Notes: generated by a model from the sequence alone, not told the origin. A stretch of 64,000 bases of DNA from Pleurostoma richardsiae (GCA_030052745.1 JANBVO010000062.1:1-64000); one strand, 5' to 3'; shown: positions 33,346 through 45,811, counted from the stretch's first letter. Program-made: numbers and translations.

Positions 33346-34271
33346 CCTGTCACGGACCCTTCATTGGGGGAGGGAACGTCGCGGGACTGCAGGGTCTGTC
33401 TGCGCCTGCATCCGGAGTGGTCAATTGATGCAGGAGAAGTAGCGGCGGCGTCGTTCGAGCTGTCGAGGAAAGAGCGGGCAGAGGTTCGATTTGCCCGAGC
33501 TGTGCTACGCATGACCTGGCATCGCGTGCAGCGACGCGGGCGCTGGCGTGGTGTGTCGACTTCCGACTCGCGGGCGGGAGGCGGCGATGGGGTCCAGTAG
33601 CCCCCGTAGCCAGACTCTCACTGCGCGGGCGCAAGGAGGCGGCGGATGCGGATCGATGTTGTCATTCTTCGATTCGCCAATTTGCCAGGTCCGGATCTGC
33701 ACCGGCTCGGTGCGACAGCAGTTGGTTACAGGTTTTAGTGAAGGAAGCTTGGGTAGTTGCACTTAGGTGCATGGCCTAGAATCACCTGTGACTGACGCAG
33801 CCGCCAAATGGCCCGCCGCCGTTAGGCGTGGCGGGCGTATTAACTTAGAGGTACTACCATAGTAGGTAGGCGGACGAGTGCCCTTTGGGTACCCCGCTTT
33901 CTGCTGCTGTCCGCTCGTGCCGCCCACCCGCCACGCCGCCAAAGTGGGATGAAGCTGCCTGGGAGGGATCGTTAATAATGACGGCGAATCCTAAGCAGCC
34001 AGTCACTCCACCATCTTTCTCTGACCGGTAAACAAACCGCTCGTGCGCACGCTGTGATCAAGCGCACTCACTGCAGCCCTTCGTTTCCAAATCCTCTTCA
34101 ACTCACCAACGACTGCACCCATTCAAAGACCACGGTATCCTGGTTCTTGACGGAGCCGCGAGATCCACGTTCGTCGTAGAGCTGCTGCTGCTGCTGCCGC
34201 CTCTCCATCCACCCGACCGCTCGTCGGTTCGATCAGCTACATACCCCGTCCCTCGTGCCTCGTTCCTCACA
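33346..34271. promoter_or_regulatory. Divergent promoter region, hydrolase / SDS22
   Basis: 926 bp between the two start codons. An AGGTA/TAGGT-rich patch (33848-33872) lies in the middle, flanked by GC-rich DNA. The SDS22 side has a pyrimidine-rich leader. Confidence 0.45.
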
Positions 34272-35554
34272 ATGCCGTCGCCGCCGTCACCCCCCGCGGC
34301 TGACCACGACAACGGTAACCAGCCGCACCACATCGAGCTCGTCGACGACAACCCCTCTCCGCGAGCAGAGGGCGAGCCGAGCCCTGGCCTTCGGAACAGC
34401 AAGGGCTGGGATGGAAAGCTGCGGCTCCCAAAGAACACTCTCCTCGCCAACCCCGAAGCCTTATCCGATCCTGAATACTCAGACGAGGATAACGTTATCC
34501 CTGGAGACGAGATTGACCCCGACGAAGGTAAGGCTGATTGCGCTATCAAAGTCGTTGGCCGTTCGGAGCGACGCTGACCACGTGTGCTGCAGATCTACTC
34601 GAAGATGAGCCCTCAGATACCGACGATCTCAGCTGTACACACTCCAGGGTGCACTCCATCCCCGCTCTTGGCCTCGAGCGATTCAAGTGCGTCGCGCGAC
34701 TCTCCCTAAGACAAAATGGCATCCAAGACATCGAGGGCCTGGAGTGCCTCGCCGAGACCCTGGAGGATCTCGACCTCTACGACAACCTCATCTCCCACAT
34801 CCGCGGCCTCGACCAGCTGACGCACCTGACGAGCCTCGACCTCAGCTTCAATAAGATCAAGCATATCAAGCACGTCAACCACCTCAAGGAGCTGACCGAC
34901 CTGTACTTCGTGGCGAACAAGATCAGCACCATCGAGAACCTCGAGGGCCTCGACAAGCTGCGCATGCTCGAGCTCGGCTCCAACCGCATCCGGGAGATCC
35001 AGAATCTCGACTCGCTGAAGGCCCTGGAGGAGCTGTGGCTGGCTAAGAACAAAATCACCGAGCTGAAGGGCCTCGGCGGACTGCCCAATCTGCGGCTTCT
35101 CAGCATCCAGTCCAACCGGATCCGGGACCTGTCGCCCCTGCGGGAGGTGCCGACGCTGGAGGAGCTGTACATCTCCCACAACGCGCTCGAGTCGGTGGAG
35201 GGCCTGGAGGGCAATGCCAAGCTCCGCGTGCTGGACATCTCCAACAACCAGGTGAAGAGCATCAAGGGCCTGGCGCCGCTCAAGGAGCTGGAGGAGCTGT
35301 GGGCCAGCTACAACCAGGTGACGGACTTCGCGGAGGTGGAGAAGGAGCTCGGCGACAAGGAGCACCTCAACACCGTCTACTTCGAGGGCAACCCGCTGCA
35401 GCTGCGAGCCCCGGCGCTGTATCGGAATAAGGTCCGACTAGCCCTGCCCCAGGTCTTGCAGATAGACGCGAGTGAGTATTTCCCTCCCCGGCCGGGTCTA
35501 ATGTCACGGCAGGCGTGCTAAACATGTTCGACAGCGTATGTACGGGCAGCTTGA
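34272..35554 (+). CDS. SDS22: Protein phosphatase 1 regulatory subunit Sds22
   Basis: Sds22 binds the catalytic subunit of protein phosphatase 1 and controls its mitotic, largely nuclear, activity. Three exons: 34272-34527, 34593-35471 and 35535-35554; introns of 65 nt (GTAAGG...TGCAG) and 63 nt (GTGAGT...GACAG); 384 aa. An acidic, Pro-rich head of about 110 residues precedes about eleven 22-residue leucine-rich repeats (residues 117-355) of the SDS22 type (L-x-x-L-x-L-x-x-N-x-I-x-x-I-x-x-L), then an LRR cap (LNTVYFEGNPLQ, YRNKVRLALPQVLQIDA). The last exon adds only TYVRAA. Human SDS22 is 360 aa with the same cap ending. Confidence 0.95.
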
Positions 35555-35998
35555 AGGAAGGTCTTTAGACTTGATATGATTGTTCCGCCAGGGACTCTAC
35601 GGTACAGGCATGCATGGCGAAGGCGTTCAGGACGTACGGATTATGTCATTTGCCTCTAAGATGCAATGGACGGAATTGAGTGCCAGGGCCGCGCGGGGAA
35701 ACCGAGGCGGAAGGCCCTTATTACGCATTGGCAAGGCGGATCTCGAGTTGAAGCTCGAGTTGCCGATTAGAAACGGACAAGAGGCGACGGCAAAGGCGGC
35801 CATGTCAAAGTACCTTTTGTATTCTACGACGGATTACAACTATGCCATTGCTGATGAAAGACGACCAAATACAAGAAGAAACAGTCCCGGTATCGTTCGT
35901 CCATATCCCATTTCGTGTCTCTTACAATCATGACCTCAGAACACCAGGGAATATCCACAGTTAGCAGGCAGTGAGGGGGAGAGGTTTGGATAAGGCAT
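35555..35998. other. Intergenic, 444 bp, between convergent genes
   Basis: Spacer between SDS22 and the aldo/keto reductase, which are tail to tail. No supported gene. Confidence 0.6.
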
Positions 35999-37470
35999 TT
36001 AGCCAAAGATCCAGAGCTTCTCCGTGGGGAAGTACTGCAGCACATAAGAGGGTCAGCACGGAACATCAGGCATCGATTCTCCATCGCAAGCGCAGAGCGA
36101 TCAGACGAAGAGAACAAAGGGGAAAGACTCACGTTCACGGGCTGGTTGAACCGCGTCTTCTTGTCCAGCGAGCTGATGAGGTCGAGATCCTCCTGCGACA
36201 TGTCGAAGGACGTGTGGTCGAGGTTCTCGAGCATCTCGGAGACCTCGAGCGTCTTGGGGATGACGGCGAGCCCGCGCTGGGTGGACCAGCGCAGCAGGAC
36301 CTGGGCGGCGGGGCGGCCGTACTTCTTGGCCACGGCGTTGATGGTGGGCTCCCGCAGCAGGGGCACGGTCTCGCGGGCGGACTTCATGTCGAAGTCGAGG
36401 AAGCTGGCGGGGCCGAAGGACGAGTACGCCGTCACCTGGATGCCCTCAGCCTTGGCGAGGCGGATCAGCTCCGGCTGCACGTTGTAGGGGTGGTGCTCGA
36501 CCTGCAGGGTCGCGGGGGGGATGCGCGCGTAGCGCAGGATGTCGTAGACGGTCTGGCTCTGGCAGTTGGAGACGCCGATGCTGCGGGCCAGCCCGGCGTC
36601 CACGAGGCGCTCCATGGCCTGCCAGGTCTCCTGGATGGGCACCTTGGCGGTGCGGATCTCGGTGGCGGCGTCGTCGTAGTGCCAGCCCGGCGGGTAGCGC
36701 ACCGAGGGGTCGACGTAGGCGAGGGCCACGGGGAAGTGCATGATGTACAGGTCGAAGTAGTCGACGCCCCAGTCGGCCAGCTGCTTGCGGCAGATGGGCT
36801 CGACCCGGTCGCCCTCGTGGAAGGAGTTCCACAGCTTGGACACGATGAACAGGTCGGACCGCTTCACGAGGCCCTCCTTGATGGCGCGGGCGACGCCCTG
36901 GCCGCACTCGGTCTCGTTTCCGTAGTCTGGAGCCGCATTTCTCGAGTCAGCTTATGTCTCTTTTTCCTTTCTTTATTTACTTTTCTTTTCTTTTTCTTTT
37001 GTTCCCTTCTAGCAGGCCAAGCTGCTGCGTCGCGGGAACGTGAGGAAGAGATCCCGGCGCGGCTTATTGCGCCAGAGCTGTCATTCGCCATGTGTGACAG
37101 GGGACCAGGGGGCTTGCAGAGGGGGAGGGGAAGTGGCTCCAGTGGGGCGTGGGAAAGTGACAGGGGGGAGCTCCTGTTGAAGGAGGGGCGCGGGGCTATT
37201 TTCCGTCTGCTGTTCTTCTTTTTCATGATGCCCGTTCTGCCTTCTCTCTATCTGGATGCGCAAGAAACGCGATACAAACAGTGGGCCAGGCGAAGCAGGG
37301 AGAGGGCGGGGAGTCTTACCGCATGCGCCGTCGAACAGACGGAATCCGGCCTTGATGGCCTTGTAGACAGTGTCGGGGGCGAGCGGGTTGTCGACCTTCC
37401 ACAGGCCGAAGCCCACCTGCGGCATGTCGTAGCCGCTGTTCAGCTTCACGTTCGGGACCTTTGGCGCCAT
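35999..37470 (-). CDS. D-xylose reductase-type aldo/keto reductase
   Basis: Reduces D-xylose (or related aldoses) to xylitol with NAD(P)H, the first step of fungal xylose use. Three exons: 37470-37320, 36926-36133 and 36034-35999; introns of 393 nt (GTAAGA...TCCAG) and 98 nt (GTGAGT...TGCAG); 326 aa, normal for fungal xylose reductases. The catalytic tetrad is present: Asp47, Tyr52 (DGACDYGNE, created by the splice), Lys81 (SKLW), His114 (MHFP). Other family signatures are [47 protein letters not shown] and TAYSSFGP. The coenzyme loop reads IPKTLEV, not the IPKSNN form of many NADPH-linked enzymes. The last exon encodes [11 protein letters not shown]. The large first intron is unusual here. 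Confidence 0.9.
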
Positions 37471-40132
37471 TCTGAGCAGCGGGTGGTTGTGAGGTCGAGT
37501 TTCAGCTTTCTATGCCTTCCTCCTCTTCTCTGATAGCTTGGCTGGAGTTGGTTGATGCTTGTGGGAGGGTTGTCTATCCGAGCTCAGGAGAAAGGATGTC
37601 GACAACTTCAGGGGTATCACGATAGCAACAATGGCGAGTCTGGGAGGGAAGAGAGACCGGCGGAGCAGAGACACAGGGCCGGAAGGGTATTTATGGCCTC
37701 CATCAGGAAGAATGCGAAGAGCTCCGCGCCGGGGTTGGGCCACCTAGATGTGACGCTTCCCTGGGGAGATTACCAGGCCAGTCCGCGTCGCCGTGGTCTG
37801 CTGCTGCAAGCAGACAACCGTGGACTCGTCTCAGGCACCACCACCGTCTCGCCGAGCTCCATAGGGCCATACGTGATATTATCCGCCTGGCGTCTCCACG
37901 GAACAGCTGCGGGGGGACATCCCGCCTGGGCAGACCTGCGACCGTAGCTACGTAGCTTGGTGACCCTTGGGTAGCCTAGTATGGGTAGCCAGATCTCCAG
38001 GGTCTCTTGTCTCCCTTCTTAGCAGTGGCGCGGAATATCGGGGGTTCGAACCTGGCGGGACTGCCGGGCTCAGCAGATTCGGACGGTTATTCTCACCCCT
38101 GAGAGAGTCACGAGCATCAATAAGCTCTGCTAGGCCGACAGAATACCTGACGAGCCACCCATCATGCCACCTCGTTGAGCCTCTGCCGACAAAACGCCTA
38201 TTCGCGCGGCACGACTCGTGCAGGCCCTCCCACCGCCCTCCCACCGGGTTCGCGTCTCTTTGATCAGGTCCGGATGTCGGAATAACCCCATACTCTGTGT
38301 CTCGTGTGTTCCCGAAAGGGCCACTCCTCGTCGAAAATTGCGGGTTTCGGTGCAAGTCGCCCGTGCCAGCTCGACACCCGCCTCTTTTTCTGTCCTGCTC
38401 ATTCGGTCGCATAGAACCAAAAGCTGTCCCGGCCGGAAACGAGCTCTAGGCCGCTTTACGGTTCAGGTGATATGGGCATACAGAGCAAAGCCCTGAGGCC
38501 ACGCATCGTGCAATTGTCGATAGGCGCTCGTATACGGTGTCGTTGTTCCCGTCGGCTCCTCAGCGAAGGATTCGAGAACATGTCTCTGTCCGGCTGGCGG
38601 CACCCGCCCGTCAGCCCCAGGGGCTAGGCCCAGCGCCCGCTGGGAAGGTGTGACATATCATCCGGCAGCCTGCTATTTAGCCTATTTACCACATCTGCGC
38701 CGAAGATGCGGCTAATTCGCACACCAAGATCCACGGCAGACTACACGCACCTTGCTGTGCTTACTCCGCCGTTGGGCCCCCCACGTGCGGGCTAAGAAAG
38801 TCTCTCGGGAGCCGATTGATAGTGATGCTGGTTGCGTGACCGGGGTTTGCCATTCACAAGTGCGGTTGAAGTATTGTGGCTCCATTTGACGGGCTATACT
38901 GGTGATACTACAACTTCTCTCTGGTTAATTCAATTCAATTCGAGGCCAAGTTTGCCCTCCTGGAAAGCAGTACGTGGAGGAACTAGATCATGGCAACAAC
39001 TCGGCTCGAGTTGTGTCTGTCGGCTGCCCACTGAGACGAAGCAAGATGGGATGAACTGTTCTGCGGTCGCTGGAAATTCCAGTCTGAGGATATACAGACA
39101 CGGCAGCAATTCATGGTCTCTTATAGTGTCTATCCAACCTCACTTCATACTAAGCAGCTCGTCCGATCACTGTAGCTGTCATTGGATTCCCCTATCTTCC
39201 CTGCTCTACGGAACGCTGCTACATGCAGTAGTTGAGACTCTGCAGTCTCTGCATCCTCAGACGCTTTCTCACTACCTTCCCCCGGGTGACCCGACGCTCA
39301 CATCGTTCTCTTGGCCGCAAAGCTCTGATAATCGAGCAACGGCTTTATAACCACCCTCTCGAGCTAAGGATCCATATATCAAAAGTCTCATGGAGCCTCA
39401 GCGCAGACGCTTGGACTAAAGCCGAATGAGATCTCACCCCATGCTTGTTTCCATCCTTTCTAGAGCAGTTCTTGAAGTTCAAGAGTACCCAACGAGAGAT
39501 GGGCTCCTATGTGCCGACGGGTGCTGTGGACGAACACATCTCCTGCACAGGGACTATACGATCTCTGCGGCAACTCTCCTTGACTCAACGTTTCTGTTTG
39601 GAGACTCAAGACAACCAATCAACTCATCACTTCCGCGACTGCTTCAGCGAAGCCGTCTAAATCCAAGATGAGTTGTTGTCAGTGTCCAAGTAATCGACAT
39701 GTAGGTATGCACTGCCGCAGAGACCTTTCTATCCCTGCTTTGACCACTCCTACTTCCGGTTCTGTGTCGACGTAACTTCTAACCCTTCAGGGACCATGTT
39801 CACGAGTATCCCTATCTAGGGCACTTCCTCTGGTTATCCTCTTGCTTGAACGTCGATGCTATGATCCACTTATTCGTCCCCTAGCTGCCAGTGACGGTAC
39901 TGACACCCGGGGCCCTTTGATGTCTGAATGTCACGCCCTCTCGACTACAACGGGATAGCGTCATTTCCGTTGGCGAGCTCTTGGACCATCCAAGATACCG
40001 GGCTACAATCAGCCCACCTGACCTCTCAGGAATAAGAGAGGCCTGTTGCCAAGGCCTCGCCTTCACACCAAATAGCCAGACCATTACCGCTCCGAGCTCA
40101 TCAGTGCCCCGAACAGCTGGACTTCTTCTCTT
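37471..40132. other. Gene-poor stretch, 2.7 kb
   Basis: Contains the aldo/keto reductase promoter and a 1.3 kb AT-richer part (38.8-40.1 kb). A GGTTCGAACC motif at 38044-38053 resembles a tRNA B box, but the T-stem does not pair. Two overlapping frames near 39426-39671 and one at 38832-39350 show no recognised domain. A decayed transposon is possible but unproven. Confidence 0.45.
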
Positions 40133-41272
40133 TCATCCGTCCCACCTCCTCCCCGCAGCCACAGTGCCGTTGCCCACGAGGCCGTGATTCGCATACCAGC
40201 ACCCACAGTCACCGGCTCCTGCTGCCTCCGCGAACGAGTCGCCCACCTCCGCCCCGTCCCCGTCCCTGCAGTCCGGCACCCCCGGCCCCGCCGCCGCGAC
40301 CTGCCTGATCTCAGCGGCGTACGGCCACGGCTGGAACGTCGCCGACGCGTTGACCGGGTCGGGCACCGCGGCGACGCCGGGCGGGTAGGACGCGCGCGCC
40401 CGCGTCCACAGCGTGGCGCTCAGCACCGTCGAGTTGAACCAGCACGTCGCGGCTCGGTCCCCCGCGCCGGGCAGCGACCCGGCGGGGACGACGGCCTTGG
40501 CGGCCGGGACGCTGAAGACGAGGCGCTCGGTGGCCTGGTTGCCGTCGAGCAGGGTGAGCGAGACGTTGCTGAAGGAGGGGGCGAAGGGGTTGGCGGAGGA
40601 GGAGATGGTGTAGGCGTAGCTGCTGACGGCCGTGATGACCCAGTGGAAGGTGGCGGCGGAGGCGTTGGGGGAGAGCGGGGTGTACGTGGCGTAGGGGTAG
40701 CACCGGAAGGTGGAGGCTTCGGAGGTGCAGGCCGTGCTGGTGTTGACGAGGGCGGTGGTGAAGGCGTAGGAGCCTGCGGGGAAGAGGGAGTTCGCCGTCA
40801 CGGTGCTGGCGGACTGCGACTGGGATTTGTGTCTGCGGGTCTCGTTAGCATACGTGCCCTCACCTGCTAGATGCATGCCTCCCAGTCATAACGTCGGGAG
40901 AGACACGGCTTACTTCTTGCGGAGTCCAATCGTCAATCCCACCGAGAGCCCTACCGCCAGGGCAACCACGACGAGCACCGTCACGACCAGCCGGTACCAG
41001 CCTCCCCTGCGGGCGACCCACTCCTGGTCCCGAAAGCCCTCCCGCTGTGGCCCCGGATCCCGATCCGGCACGTTGCTCACACTTTTCTCCGTCGTGGACA
41101 GGGTTCCAGACGATGGATGTCTCGCGTGGCCACCACCGATGCTACCAGCGAGAGCTGGCGCGGAGCGCCGCTTCGACCGGGCCGGAAGATGAGGTGGGGC
41201 CGTCTCATCCTCCACGATCACCGGCATCGGCGCGATGCTGGGCAGCGACATCCTGCTGCTCCCGGGCGCCAT
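40133..41272 (-). CDS. Single-pass membrane protein with glycosylated ectodomain
   Basis: Two exons, 41272-40914 and 40832-40133, split by an 81-nt intron (GTAAGC, branch GCTAAC, CGCAG); 352 aa. The first 90 residues are disordered and polar with WVARRGGW just before a single hydrophobic helix (YRLVVTVLVVVALAVGLSVGLTIGL, about residues 93-117). The next 230 residues form a Ser/Thr/Ala-rich domain with several N-glycosylation sequons (NTS, NAS, NVS, NST, NAS) and paired Cys (TSTACTSE, FRCYP, ATCWFNS, DCGCWYAN). This layout, cytosolic tail, helix, glycosylated Cys-containing outside domain, is shared by many uncharacterised fungal surface proteins. No catalytic motif. Function unknown. Confidence 0.78.
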
Positions 41273-42568
41273 CTTGGCGAGGCCCCTTTTCTTCGTCCCC
41301 GTGCCTCCGCTTCGCCGAAGGGTCCCCGCGGGACCGGTATGCTAAGGGGGTGTGAAGGGTGGTCCCCCGCCAGAAGTCGAACGAGTCGAAGGTCTCACGA
41401 CGATCCCATCTTCCTCAGAGGCAGGGCCCTGATAAATAAGGAGGAGCCAGACAGGCAAGCGGAGCCTCTCCCAGGGCCCACTGCTAGTATAGAAACGCCG
41501 AGCTCCGCCTAGGCGGCAGATGACTCCGGATATCAGTCCAGTCAAGGTGAGCGTCCACGACGGACTAGACCGGCCGTTCTGCTCGCCGCCGTTCCCACTC
41601 TGTGCTAGCGGAGTTTCTCTTTGTTCACCCAGGGCTAGATAACGTAGGTCGGAGGTAGAACGTGTTGAAGCAGACTCTCAGCCGCAGCTTGCTTCCTTGC
41701 TTTTTTCGGCAGCTTCCCCGGAAGGGTGATTGAGATCTTCGCCGGATGGGTTCAAGCCGAGTGGCTAGCCACCTCTTGCGTCACTGTAGAAGAGCCAAGC
41801 AGCTAAGCAGCTGTGCAGCGGTGATCCCGCCGAGAGTCTAGAACGAGGAGGGACTGGGCAGCGGGAGAAAAGAGAGAGGACAACGAAGAAAGGTGGCCAA
41901 GAAAGACGGTCGGCTCGCAATGAAGGCCGCCGCCAGGGATGTTTTCCCACGACCAGGCAAGAGAGAAACTCAAACGAGAGCATTTCGGATCCCACGCCTC
42001 ACTGGAGACGAGGGACTCGCCTACCTATTCAAAAATGCAAACACCACCGACGTTACAATCGGGGTTGAACGCCAAATTAGAAGACCTGATAGTGTGCCTC
42101 CTTGGGATGTTGATGAAGAGGTGGGAGATGGGAATTGGCCAATCTTCGATGTTGCAAATAGCGCTCCCCCTGTACGTGCGCGCGAGCTAGGCTCAACGCG
42201 GCGGTGGATTGCGCCGGGAAAGGAAACTCATCTGTAGCAACTATCGATTCTCCGGGGAGGCCTGGGCGCGCCTAGCCGAGCCGATCCCCGAACTCAGACG
42301 CCTCCGAGCTGATTGATCGGGAGACGATTTTCTCGGCGGACCGACCCCTGACTGAGGCTGCAGCTGCGGGAGCAGTATGCTTGCGGTCGAAGGGGTGCAT
42401 CACCTCGCAAGAAGTCACAGTAAGTGTCATCCAGTTTTATCGGGGTGGGAGGCTATTGTTACAGACATGTTACAGACTGTAGTAGAGAGCATATGAGGAA
42501 GCTCAGAGGTGCAAGTCGTGCACACATCTGCTACGACTGCAACGCTTCCATGTATCCATCAGACAAGT
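41273..42568. other. Intergenic, 1.3 kb
   Basis: Upstream of the surface protein and 3' of the ABC transporter gene. Chance frames only. No repeat or RNA gene seen. Confidence 0.5.
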
Positions 42569-45141
42569 CTACTGAGCTTCAACAGCAGGTTGCTCGCCCT
42601 CGCGAGCCCCCTCCTTCTCCTCATAAGCCGGCGGGCTGAGCTGGTCGCCCCCTTCGACCCATACCTTGGCCAGCTCGTCCTCGATCTCGTCGCGCCGCGC
42701 CTTCCACTCCTCAACCTTAGCCAGCCGCTCCCGCAGCTCCTGCAGCTCCCGCTCGACGTGCATCTTCTCGCGCTCCGTGCCGATGCGCTCGAACGTCCAC
42801 TCGTCGCCCTGCTCGCCCATGCCGAGCACCAAGTTGAAGGTGTGGTACTTCTTCAGCGAGGCGCGCGTCGAGATGGTAATCAGAGCTTGTCTCCGTTAGT
42901 GAGAGGCCCGATAAGAAAAAAGAAAGGTGCGAAACTTACTGATCCCCTTCTCCTTGCACGTCTCGTACAGCAGGCCCTCCACATCGCTCGACACGGCGCT
43001 CGTGCCCTCGTCGATGAACGCGTACTCGGGCTCGTGGTAGAGCAGCCGCGCGATGGCCATGCGCTGCTTCTCGCCGCCCGACAGCACGTCCTTCCACTCC
43101 TTGCGCGTGTCCCAGCCGCCCTCGCGGTCGGGCAGGTAGCCCAGGCGCGCCTGGTCGAGCACCTTCTTGAGGTCGTACTCGCTGCGCCGCTTCTCGTGCA
43201 TGTCGCGCTCGCCGTCCGGGTAGATGACCTGGTCGCGAAGCGTGCCCACGCTGAGGTACGGCCGCTGCGGCAGGAACATGATGCCGTCCTCGCCCGTCGG
43301 CTTGGGCCGGCTGGCGAGGCCGCGGTAGACGGGCCAGAGGCCCGCGAGGATGCGCGCGATAGCGCTCTTGCCGACGCCGTTGGGGCCGGAGATCTGGATG
43401 AATGACTTAGCATGACTTCTGTCAAAAGAGACGGGGGCAGTGGGCTTACCAGGAGGTGCTCTCCCCGTCGGACGATGAGCGACAGAGATTCAATCAGCTC
43501 CTCGCCGCCCTGCGGCCACAGGGCGGGAGCAACAACTGGCACGTTCTCGAAGCGGACTCCATCGAAACCCTTTTGCATGGTCCCCTGCACATCCGAGAGC
43601 GAGTATAGCTCGTTCTGCCGACCCCGGGCATAGTAGGCATTAGCGTGGACCCGATGGAGAGTCGAGATAAGCTGGTAGACGCGGCTCGTGTAGCCCGCCA
43701 GCTCAGACAGATCCTTAATGGAGTACATCATCCGACCGCCCGCGTCCGCCAGGGACAGCATCAGCCGCTTGTTGGTGATGAAGTCCTTCATGCGGCTGCG
43801 CTCCCTGCTGCCCTTCTCCGCGGTCTCGGCCAGCTCGGTGACGCCGCCGAGGCCTCCCCAGGCGGGCAGGAACACGGGCAGGGAGCTGAGCAGGTAGCCG
43901 TAAGCGCTCCAGCTGTACTTGAGGATGAAGTCTTCGAGGATGTTGTAGCGGATCTTGAGCATGTAGATGCCCTCCATCCAGCTCTTCAGCGAGCGGAACT
44001 CGCGGTTCAAGAACTGCTTCTCCATCTCGGCGCCGCCATAGAAGGCGATCTCCTCCGCGTTGGCGATTAGCCGCGCGTGCAGGCTGCGGAAGTCGCCCTC
44101 CTTGCGGCCCTCGACAGCCTTCAGCTTGCCGAAGGGTGGTGACAGCCGCCGGAGGATGCTGGCCGTCAGGAAGTAGTTGCTTAAAAGGCCGGTCAGTGCC
44201 AGGGGCCCGAGAGAGCGGTAGAGCTGGTAGTTGAAGACGCATAGGTCAACCAAGGGCTTGCCCAGGGAGGAGTAGAGATTCGCTGCTGAAGCGCAGAAGA
44301 GTGTGAGGTCTTGTGTGATGAACTGATCGGCGCCTTGTCCGACCCCGCCATCTAGATTGTGCAGTTTGTAGTAGTTGAGGTTGTCGTTTAGGTAAAGATC
44401 GTGAATGTACCGCGTTAGCCGGGTCCGGAAGGCTATTGACACCTTGGACTCCAGGAATTTGATCATGGCGTTGGTGTACGATGCGACACCGCCAATGCCG
44501 CACCACTTCACGATGCCCCAGAGGAATCGCTTGCCGTGGCCTGCCACGAGGTCGCGAACGATCTCGCCGTCGAGTCGCGCAACGACCAAGGAGAGGTAGG
44601 TACGGAGCATGAGGAATGCGCCGTGACTGACGAGTAGACCAGCCTCCTTGCTGGTCCATCGGGGGATCATGATGCTCATCAGGCTGAGAAACTGGTGGAG
44701 GAAGGCGAGATTGAGCCCCGGCTTCGTCTGCGCAGAGGGCACATTGCCCTGGCCATCCGCTAAGCCAGAGACCCTCGGAGGGTTGAGAAACAACCGGCGA
44801 TGCGCCTCAAACGTGAGCGGCTTCGTCGCATGGATGACGACCTTGGACGTCCCATCCTTGTAGGGCACGTAGATGGTCCGGGAACCGTCCTTATTGTGCA
44901 GCCACGAGTTGGTCCGCACAAGCTTCAGGCCCTGCTCCTTCTCGAGGCGTCGCGACTTCCACCAACGCCGAGCTCCCTTCGCGCTGAGTATGATAGAGGC
45001 AAGCAGCGTAAGCGTCGCGAGGATTCGTGTCGTCCGGGACGTGCCGCGCAGGCGGCTCTGGATGCGGTTCGTGTACCGGTCGATGAAAGCTAGAATAGCC
45101 TCCTCGGCCGCGGAGTGCCGCAATGTAGATTGTGCGGCCAT
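42569..45141 (-). CDS. Peroxisomal fatty acyl ABC half-transporter (ABCD/Pxa family)
   Basis: ABCD-family half-transporters dimerise in the peroxisomal membrane and import long-chain acyl-CoA for beta-oxidation. Three exons: 45141-43450, 43393-42940 and 42885-42569; introns of 56 and 54 nt (the second ends in CAAG after branch CACTAAC); 820 aa, like yeast Pxa1/Pxa2. The N-terminal half holds the ABC membrane domain, with the EAA-like motif NAEEIAFYGG at about 361-370, typical of ABCD proteins. Walker A is GPNGVGKS (567-574), the signature LSGGEKQ starts at 668, and Walker B is AFIDEGTSA with Asp692/Glu693; the usual Cys after DE is Gly. A C-terminal coiled coil (ERELQELRERLAKVEEW) follows. 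I cannot tell Pxa1 from Pxa2. Confidence 0.9.
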
Positions 45142-45610
45142 CGTGATGTATGTCGCCTCAGGCGGATAGCAGCGATGCCGATTGTCATAGGCCTACCGGT
45201 GTGCGCGGCGCGACTGGCATGCCATCGGGTCGGAGAGGATCAAGGGAGAGAGGAAGCTATGGACACAACGACATGGAGCTCATGCAAGGCGAGGACCCAG
45301 GGAGCCGATCTAAAACACTCAGACAGTAAGAGGCTATAAGTGACAACTGATGAGAAGCGTTGGTGATATGTGAGGAGGTAAGAGATCGAAAAGGGAATGT
45401 TGATCTTGGTAGTGAAAGCCAGTTTACCCCAGATGCCCGTGTGTGGGACAGTTTCCCCAACTTTGGAGGCGCACCTCCGTAACATGTGAACGGCCTTCCG
45501 AGGCTCCCTGGCGGGAACTTGCAGCATTAGCCACACCCGGAACGTCATTACTCTGGGGTGGGTGTTGCGGGGAGGCTGTCACATGGCCACAAAGCCACAC
45601 CCGCTCCGGA

Positions 45611-45622
45611 GGGGGGGGGGGG
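45611..45622. repeat. G12 homopolymer
   Basis: A run of twelve G in non-coding DNA, likely variable in length and error-prone in assemblies. Confidence 0.85.
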
Positions 45623-45811
45623 TGTTCCTGGTTCCGTCGTGTTTGTCTTCGTCTTTATCATTACCTTTATCGTCTTTTATCTTCATTCACTCATCCCTTG
45701 CAGGATTCGGCTGTCTCACCACCTGCCCGGGACATCTCCAGCAAGGCCTTGTAGCGCCGGTGGTGTTGACCCGGCTGCAGGAGAACGGAGGCTAAAGGAA
45801 GACTTAACAAC

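Noticed and set aside
35971-37533. 520-codon open frame opposite the xylose reductase gene
   Set aside because: Mirror of the sense exon that runs through its long intron; no domain.
38020-38110. Possible tRNA because of GGTTCGAACC (B-box-like) and an upstream TAGCAGTGGC
   Set aside because: T-stem bases do not pair on either strand and no acceptor stem can be drawn.
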